Shown in pieces: positions 57,260 through 64,000 of a stretch of DNA of 64,000 nucleotides. A program made the translations under genes and the position numbers. The DNA lies in NCBI GenBank assembly GCA_946699065.1, contig CAMPDV010000192.1:186001-250000 (forward strand), written 5' to 3'. Within the stretch, counting starts at the first letter, position 1. Each line of letters begins with the position of its first letter. The DNA comes from Loxodes magnus. Its lineage: Eukaryota; Ciliophora; Karyorelictea; Loxodida; Loxodidae. Below the pieces are notes generated by a model. The model saw nothing but the letters and a program-made list of their open reading frames with translations, was not told the origin of the DNA and searched no databases.

Positions 57260-58636
57260 ATGTAAAGTTTAGAATGTCCTATTTGTTTAAATAAAATTGA
57301 TGTCTAGAAAAAAATTCCAAAATCATTGCCATGTGGTCATTTGGTATGTATTGAATGTCTTAAGTAGATTTATAGCCTTTAAAATCAGATAACTTGTCCT
57401 CTAGATTAAAAAAAGTTTAATCAACAACCGGATTAATTACCCGACAATTTCGCTATTATTTAAATACTTTAGTTCTAATAGGAATAAGAAAATTTATAAT
57501 GTCAGAAACATTCTGAAAAGTAAGAATTTTATTGCAAATAAGATAAAAAATAAGGTTGCTTTAAATGTATGTTTAATGGACACTAATAGCATGATGTTTA
57601 ATATGCCTATAAAATTTTTGAAGAAATGAAACCAAAAATTGCAAATTTGAATAAATGAATCCTTAAATAAAAAGATTAAGTTTAATTGAACTTAAATAAA
57701 GCATAAGAAACTTATAATCAACTTTAAAGCTTTTGCGATGCTTCTAACTAAAAATTGATTTAATTAAAGGATAAAACAATAAAAGAGATAAAAAAATTAT
57801 TTGATGAAAAATAAAAATACCTTAATGATATTTCGAACTAAAAGAAGCAGATAATAAAAAGTGAAATAGAAAACCTAAATTAAAGGATTAAAATATTTTA
57901 ATAATTCTAAGAAAATAAAAAAAACAACATTAATACATTTCTTGAAGATATGCAATAAGTAGAAAGAGAAATTGCAAATGGAGTTGGATAAGAATTTTAA
58001 TTGAAATTGAGCTATGAAATTTAAGAAGAAAAAATTTACGAATTTTAAAAATAGTTATAAAGCTTTATTATAATATAAGTAGAAGCAATCTAGTTTAATA
58101 GATTTGATGAGAATAATTAAATTGAAATAAAAAGATTAGATAATTTAGAAAATTTATCAAAGGGGTGGGCTATTTCAGGCAAAAATTATGATTGTATAAG
58201 TTTTAAAACTAATAAAAATACATAATTATGCGGTATAGCTCAATTTGCTCCATCATAAGTTGGTAGCACTCTTTAAATAAAAGAACTAAAAATTTTAAAG
58301 GGAGAGAGCACTAAATCAGAGATAATTTATAATTTAAATAAAATAGTTGAAATAACAAATCAAGATGATCAAAATAAAATTGAGAAAATATTGTTTGATA
58401 AAGAAATTTAAATTGAATAGAATTAGATTTACACTATTAAGTTACTTTTGAAAGGAGAAAAACACTGTTACTTTAGTTAACATTATAACGAAGTAAATTG
58501 CTAAGAAATAAAAATAAATTTTCACGAAACAAAATTTGAAGGAGGAGATTCAAATAATAAAACATATAGTACAATAGGATAGATTCCATATTTATATTTC
58601 ATTAAATGGAATTAATTTCTTAATAAATTTAATTGA
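57260..58636 (+). pseudogene. First RING / B-box2 / PHR-like gene, copy B
   Basis: Same 458-codon frame as 32577-33953 with the same internal TGA at codon 133. No difference seen by eye. Confidence 0.8.
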
Positions 58637-58955
58637 AAAGATAAAATTATAGGTAAAAATATGATCTAAATATATTAAATTACATAACTTATATATGAAA
58701 TTTATACTATTCCAAATTAAATTCCTAATTTTTAAACTAAAATTTAAGTATTTTTAGCTTTTAATAACTTATTGTTTTTTTAAATATTTAATTTAATTTA
58801 TTCTTTGATTTTATATTTTTTTATTAAAAAAAATAAAAAAATGAAACAAGAGTTTCTATTTAATTTAATAAAAAGTTGAGAAAAAAAGAAAAAGTAAAAG
58901 GTAACTTGATAATAAAATTAAAGAAATTAACCGATTACCAGAAAAATAAGATTTG

Positions 58956-59225
58956 ATGAGATTGAAGAAGAAATATTTGTTTGATAATTATTATTTTTGG
59001 CAACTAAAGAGAGAAATTTTTTATTAAAAGAAGAGAGGAGAGGGCATTTAATATCTATTTAAGTTTAAAAAGGAAATTGACGAACTAAAAAAGGGATGTT
59101 CAATCCTAATGAGTAACTAGAGTAATTTCTAGAAAAAAATGAAATTAATAAAATATTAAATTTATCTTAGTAAATAAAAATAGCAGTTTATTCATAACAA
59201 TAATAATAATAATCTATTTACATGA
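58956..59225 (+). CDS. Hypothetical 89-codon basic protein, copy B
   Basis: Same as 34273-34542, poly-Asn end included. Confidence 0.3.
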
Positions 59226-59227
59226 CT

Positions 59228-60035
59228 TTTTTCTTTGTCAGATTAGTCACGGAATCAGTTTATGAATTTTCTCAAATGTTCATGGGATTGCTCCATTCTT
59301 CTCTCGAATTACTAGACTCGCATTCTTCTATCACGTATCGACTCAAGCTAATTTATCCCTTCTTGACAGTAGGAATCTTGTTTCAGTCTCAATTAGGTCC
59401 AAAAATTTATCTCGTTCGTCTTTTTTGAGCTTTACTATATTCAATAGTAATTAATCTCCACCATATGCCTTTTTCTTATAAAGTATTCATTCTGTGGGAA
59501 CAGTATAACTTAGACATGTCATTTCATAACTTTTGACTTGTTTATTTCTGTTTTCTCTGAAAGTACCAGCAGTTTTTAAAATATGTCCTTTTCTTTAACA
59601 AAAGAAGCATCTTGTTGTGGTTTTTTAGAGATATTTCCTAATTTTTGACATTTTCACCATTTTTTCATTTTTTTAATTTTTTCCGATTAGAAAAAATTTT
59701 GGAATATTGCTATTCCACTACCATAGGATCATTATGAGGAGCAATAAGTTATTCAGAATTATTTCGCTTGTTATTATCTTTAAATTTTAACTCCGTTTTT
59801 TCCAGTTATTAGATAAGTTAAGAATTGGATGTTTTAGTGCTGATTTCCATTTTTAGTCATAAATTTTCATTTTATAGTTGTTGCACAGCAAAAGTTAGAG
59901 AATCTAGTCGTTAAATTAAGTCTAGAAGTGATTTTTACAATTTTTTATTTTCAGCTCCTAGGGAGTATAATTCGATTAGAGAGTTTTATTAATCGATGAT
60001 ATGTTAGTTTTTATTCAATTATTTCTTAGGGCCAT
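59228..60035 (-). pseudogene. ORF1 element between RING/PHR genes, copy B
   Basis: Counterpart of 34545-35352; knuckle RCFFCQRKGHILKTA. Confidence 0.55.
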
Positions 60036-60595
60036 TTAATTTATATATCATAATAAAAAAATTTATATTTTTTGAATAAAATAATAAACTAAATGATTTA
60101 AAATTAAGAGATTACAAAAATGAATCGAATCTTTGACAGTCTCAAAGAAAAAAATTTATTTTAAATAGCAAAATTTTTAGAAAGACATTTATTTATTAAG
60201 TAAGATATACAAACTAGTTAATATTTCCAAGATGTTCTGAATTTGAAAAAAAGGTGAAAAATAAAAATTTCAAATAACTTTAGCGAAACTAATTGCAATA
60301 ATTTTTAATGGTATAGAAGACGTTTGCATTAATTTTTTCATTCTGCTAAATGAATAATGGATGGTAGAATATAGATTGGATATAAAAAATTTAAGAGAAA
60401 GAGATTTTTAGAAACATTTTATTTAATTATCTCATTTTATATTTTTTATTTAGGAAAAGATAAAAGTAATTAAATACTATTTTCAATAAATAATTTTAGT
60501 ATTTTAGTTTTATAAAATTTATAAGATAAATTTTTTGCTAATTATTTTTTATTAGTAAATATTTTTTTAACATCAATTTTTAGATTTTATTTAAA

Positions 60596-61942
60596 ATGTA
60601 GAATTTTGAATGCACAATTTGTTTGAATATTTTCGATGCTTAAAATAGAATTCCAAAATCTCTACCGTGTGGACATTCGCTATGCTTATAATGCTTAATC
60701 AAGATTTATGATAATCAAAATAAGATTAAATGTCCTTTTGATATGAAAGAATTTTAATCTAAACCTGGTGATTTACCTCATAATTATACTTTAATGCATT
60801 TTCTGTTAAGTTAATTAGAAGAAAACTTACTTAAATGTAATTAGCACAATAAAAAATAGGCATTCTATTGTTAAGATGAAAAGTAATAGATGTGTTTAAA
60901 ATGTGCTCAAAAGGGACATGAAAGTCATAATATTGTAGATATCTAGGATTATTTAAAAGAACTTAAACCGAATATAGCTACTTTAAATTCTTAAATTATA
61001 TAGAAATAAAATGAAAATGCATAATGACTTAAAAAATATGAAGATTGCTATAAATAAGTTGAAAATTTTTTTAAATACTCACATCAAAACCTAATTGCTT
61101 AAAAAGAGAAAGCCTTAAAAATAATTACTAATATATTCGATAAAAAAGATGAGATTATTACAGACTTAACATAAAAATGTAAAATTTAAATTTAAAAAGA
61201 AATTGATAGACTAAGTGAAGAGAATAAAATTTATAAATAGTTTCAAGAGTAAAACAAAAATAATATTAATGATTTTCTAATAAAAATGTCAAATGTTGAA
61301 AATTAAATATAAAAATGAACTTATGCTGACTTTGCTTTAAAATTAAAGTTTAATGCTTCAGACAAATAAATTTAAGAGCTAAATAAGAAAATTGAGAATA
61401 TTATTAATATTTAAATTGAAATTTAAGAAATTAGTTAATTTGATACAAGTAAATTAATTATTGCTAAAAGAAAGGATAATATAGAAAATTTAGAAGGTTG
61501 AGGTTTTAGTGGAAAAAGTTATGATTGCATAAGTTTTTCCACTGACTAAAATTGTAGATTATGCGGAATAGGATAATTTGTTCCTTAAAAACTGGGCGAT
61601 AAACTTATTATTAAAGAATGCAAAATTTTAAAGGGAGATAATACATAATCAGAAATTATTTATAATTTAGATTAAAGAATAGAAATAACAAACAAAGATG
61701 AATAAAATAAAATTGAGTAAATTCTTTTTAATTAATAAGTTCTCATTTAAAAAGATTAAATTTATACTATAAAATTACTCTTGTAGGGACCAAATTGTTA
61801 TCACTAAAGTGGGTACTAAAATGAAACGTAATGTTAAGAAATTAAAATTAAATTTTAAAATACTAAATTTAAAGGTGGAAATATCTCAAATGGTACAGAC
61901 ATTCAAAAAGGTTAGATTCCACAGATGCTTTTTTTGAAATGA
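60596..61942 (+). pseudogene. Second RING / B-box / PHR-like gene, copy B
   Basis: Same 448-codon frame as 35913-37259 with the same two internal TGA codons (144 and 302). Confidence 0.8.
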
Positions 61943-61944
61943 AA

Positions 61945-62508
61945 TTAAATCAAAAAACTTAAAAAAATATTTAAGAATAAAGTTTATTTAGTTAAATATA
62001 AAATTTGAGTATTTTTATATTTTCAATTATTTAGTAGAAATTTTTTAATTAGTTCTAATATTTAATAAAAAGTTAAAAAGCAAGATTGATCTTTATTTTT
62101 ATTTTTATTTAAAACAGATAATAAATGATATCCTTTTAAATGTCTACAAAATTGCAAATAAATATTACTAATGAAATATTTATTAAAAAATTTATAATTT
62201 TACCTCTTCGAAAAATTAATTTTTTCTATTTATTCATAACAAGAAATCCTTAACTTAATGAAAAGACTAATACTTTAAAAAATTAGTTATTTTAATCTGA
62301 ATTTTCAGTTTTTGCTTAATTCTCTTGTTGCTTAAATATAATTTGTCAGATTTATAATTTTTTAATTTAAATTTATTTTTTATTTACTATAGTTTAATTT
62401 ATCTAGATTTTTTCATAAATTTCCCTATTATTTCTTTATTTTTTACGTTTTTCTATCCTTTTTAAATTATTTAATTGAACAAAATAATAATTATAGCAAG
62501 AAAATAAA
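61945..62508. other. AT-rich spacer
   Basis: Matches 37262-37825. Nothing recognised. Confidence 0.4.
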
Positions 62509-62511
62509 AAT

Positions 62512-62795
62512 ATGTCAGAATTAAAGCCAAGATTCTTCGCAGCTCCAAAAAGGCAGGAGTTAACAACATCTTGAAATCTAGGATCAGGAAAAGGGGACCA
62601 AAAATGACATCTATTAAATCGAATCTCCCATTTCTGAAGAAATGCCTAGGAAGCAGGTTAAAAGTATTATACGCTCTAAAGTCTTGAATCTCACCAAATA
62701 AGCTATAGTTAGTTGATAAAAGTAGTGCTGGACCTCCAGGAAGAGGTCAAAAAGTCGAAGAAAGACAATAAGAAATTAAATTGCCTTCTTTAATC
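62512..62795 (+). pseudogene. 5' part of an E-subfamily ORF1 element, copy B
   Basis: Counterpart of 37829-38110; MSELKPRFFAAPKRQE. Confidence 0.5.
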
Positions 62796-62829
62796 CTTCC
62801 ATTTCTTAATTTTTCAATTTTGATTAATA

Positions 62830-64000
62830 TTAATGTTTTCACATTTTTAACTCTTAGTTCTAAAGCATATATATTCATGCTTACTAACATTAATGCTAAA
62901 TTTTACAGATTCGAACACTCTACATATTGTTTAGGGAATAAATATATATGATTCATTATAAAATCAAAAAAATCCTCTGTCCAAGCTTTATTAGCAAAAG
63001 CATATACAGAGATTTTGAAGCTAAATCGTTTTTAATAAGTTTCTAAATACTTGAAAGTAATATCATAGAAGATAATAGATATAACAGGACCATGTGAACT
63101 TCCTTACAATACTCCATTATTATATTATATTAAATATTTCTTGAAAGTGTACCATCTAAAATGAATCTATTATCTAGATTAAGATAAAATAATTCAAAGC
63201 AGTTTATAAGGGCAAGAGGTAGGTTTATTCTACGTAAGCAATTAAGCAATTGTCTTCTATTAGCAGTATCAAAGATCTTTTCTACATTGATAAGAGTTGT
63301 AAGTAGGTGCTTTGATTTTCCCCACCTTCTATGTAAATCAATAGTTGGCTATAAAATTCAAGCATAATATTTTTTTTATCTACTCTTTAAAAATCCTTAT
63401 TATGTGAACCTTATAATTTTACGTTAGTAAATATAGTCATAGAACATTTAAGCCACTATTTTATTATATGTTTTAGAGTTACATTCATGAGCGCAATTGA
63501 TCTTCAATTCTTCCAATCCCTCTTAGATCCTTTTTTAATTGGAAGAATTCTTACATATTTGACCTAATTATGGAAGTTTTACTATATCAATGTATTATTA
63601 ATGAATTCTTATGAAACAAGATAAAATTCTGTATTAGCATATTTGATAGGCACTATTTTACGCCATCTGCTTCGGATAATTTATTATTGACTAGTCCCTT
63701 TATAATTCCCAAAACTCCTTTAAATCAAATAAGATCAAATCTTTACAAGTAAGAAGCTTGGTATCCTTTTACAAATGTACAAATTCTGAAAATATTATCA
63801 ATCTTTTAATTGTTGTTTTTTTGATTCTTCTTCATAAATAATCTTATGCTTGCTGAAAATATTACTTTCCCAATTATTAATAAAATTAAGTAAATATTTC
63901 TTGATCAATATAAATTAAATCTCTTTTCTTTTAATTTAAAATTTTCCTTGATTATTTAAGCATTTTTTAAGTGGACTAATTAAATACTTCTCTGTTTTTT
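62830..64000 (-). pseudogene. LINE reverse transcriptase remnant, copy B, cut by window edge
   Basis: Counterpart of 38150 onward with a few substitutions (for example around 63405 and 63450). RT words DWKN, RSIAL, FDTANRR and LQGSSHGPV are present on the minus strand. Confidence 0.6.

Larger units (their letters stand above)
52607..64000 (+). repeat. Segmental duplication, copy B (continues past the window)
   Basis: Direct repeat of 27870-39320. Differences are scattered substitutions and small indels in the left 4-5 kb and the right 1.5 kb. Between about 56.76 and 62.49 kb I noticed none, and the offset stays at 24,683. Confidence 0.9.

Overview
The window looks like germline (micronuclear) DNA of a ciliate that reads TAA and TAG as glutamine and stops only at TGA, most likely Tetrahymena or a close relative. 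Base composition is extremely AT-rich. Almost nothing longer than 100 codons is open under the standard code. Read with TAR=Gln, recognisable proteins appear: RING/B-box/PHR, Kelch, CCHC zinc knuckles, LINE endonuclease and LINE reverse transcriptase. In these alignments Gln positions are filled by TAA/TAG in one copy and CAA/CAG in another. The density of decayed retroelements and pseudogenes fits micronucleus-limited DNA; that, and the genus, are inferences.

Layout. 0-13.7 kb: a short ORF1-like reading frame directly behind a retroelement 3' hairpin, two Kelch-repeat pseudogenes (3.4-4.3 and 10.5-11.4 kb, minus), several ORF1/zinc-knuckle elements and short SINE-like elements, in AT-rich spacer. 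13.7-26.2 kb: more SINEs and ORF1 elements, a possible histidine-kinase-like remnant (18 kb) and an unrecognised coiled-coil coding remnant (20-21 kb). 26.5-39.8 kb: RING/B-box/PHR genes, one minus and two plus, all broken by in-frame TGA, mixed with an LRR-like ORF, ORF1 elements, SINEs and a LINE reverse-transcriptase remnant. 39.8-51 kb: SINE copies, an unbroken 207-codon zinc-knuckle ORF (41.1-40.5 kb), further ORF1 elements, and a LINE with apurinic-endonuclease and reverse-transcriptase segments interrupted by a SINE with a 17-bp target-site duplication. 51.3-64 kb: another minus RING/PHR pseudogene, then a near-identical direct repeat of 27.87-39.32 kb, displaced by about 24.7 kb and running off the window end.

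How it fits together. Most features are parts of a non-LTR retrotransposon community: full LINE pieces, short ORF1-only elements of about 0.5-0.9 kb, and SINEs. Two different 3' tails recur. Tail A is a 33-nt hairpin followed by TTTA-rich sequence; tail B is a GTGAATTCAC-like segment ending in TTTAATATA. SINEs with related two-hairpin heads carry either tail, and coding elements carry the same tails, which suggests SINEs mobilised by partner LINEs through shared 3' ends. These resemble the REP non-LTR elements known from Tetrahymena micronuclear DNA. I saw no LTR, no telomere repeat, no convincing chromosome-breakage sequence, no tRNA or rRNA gene and no CRISPR array.
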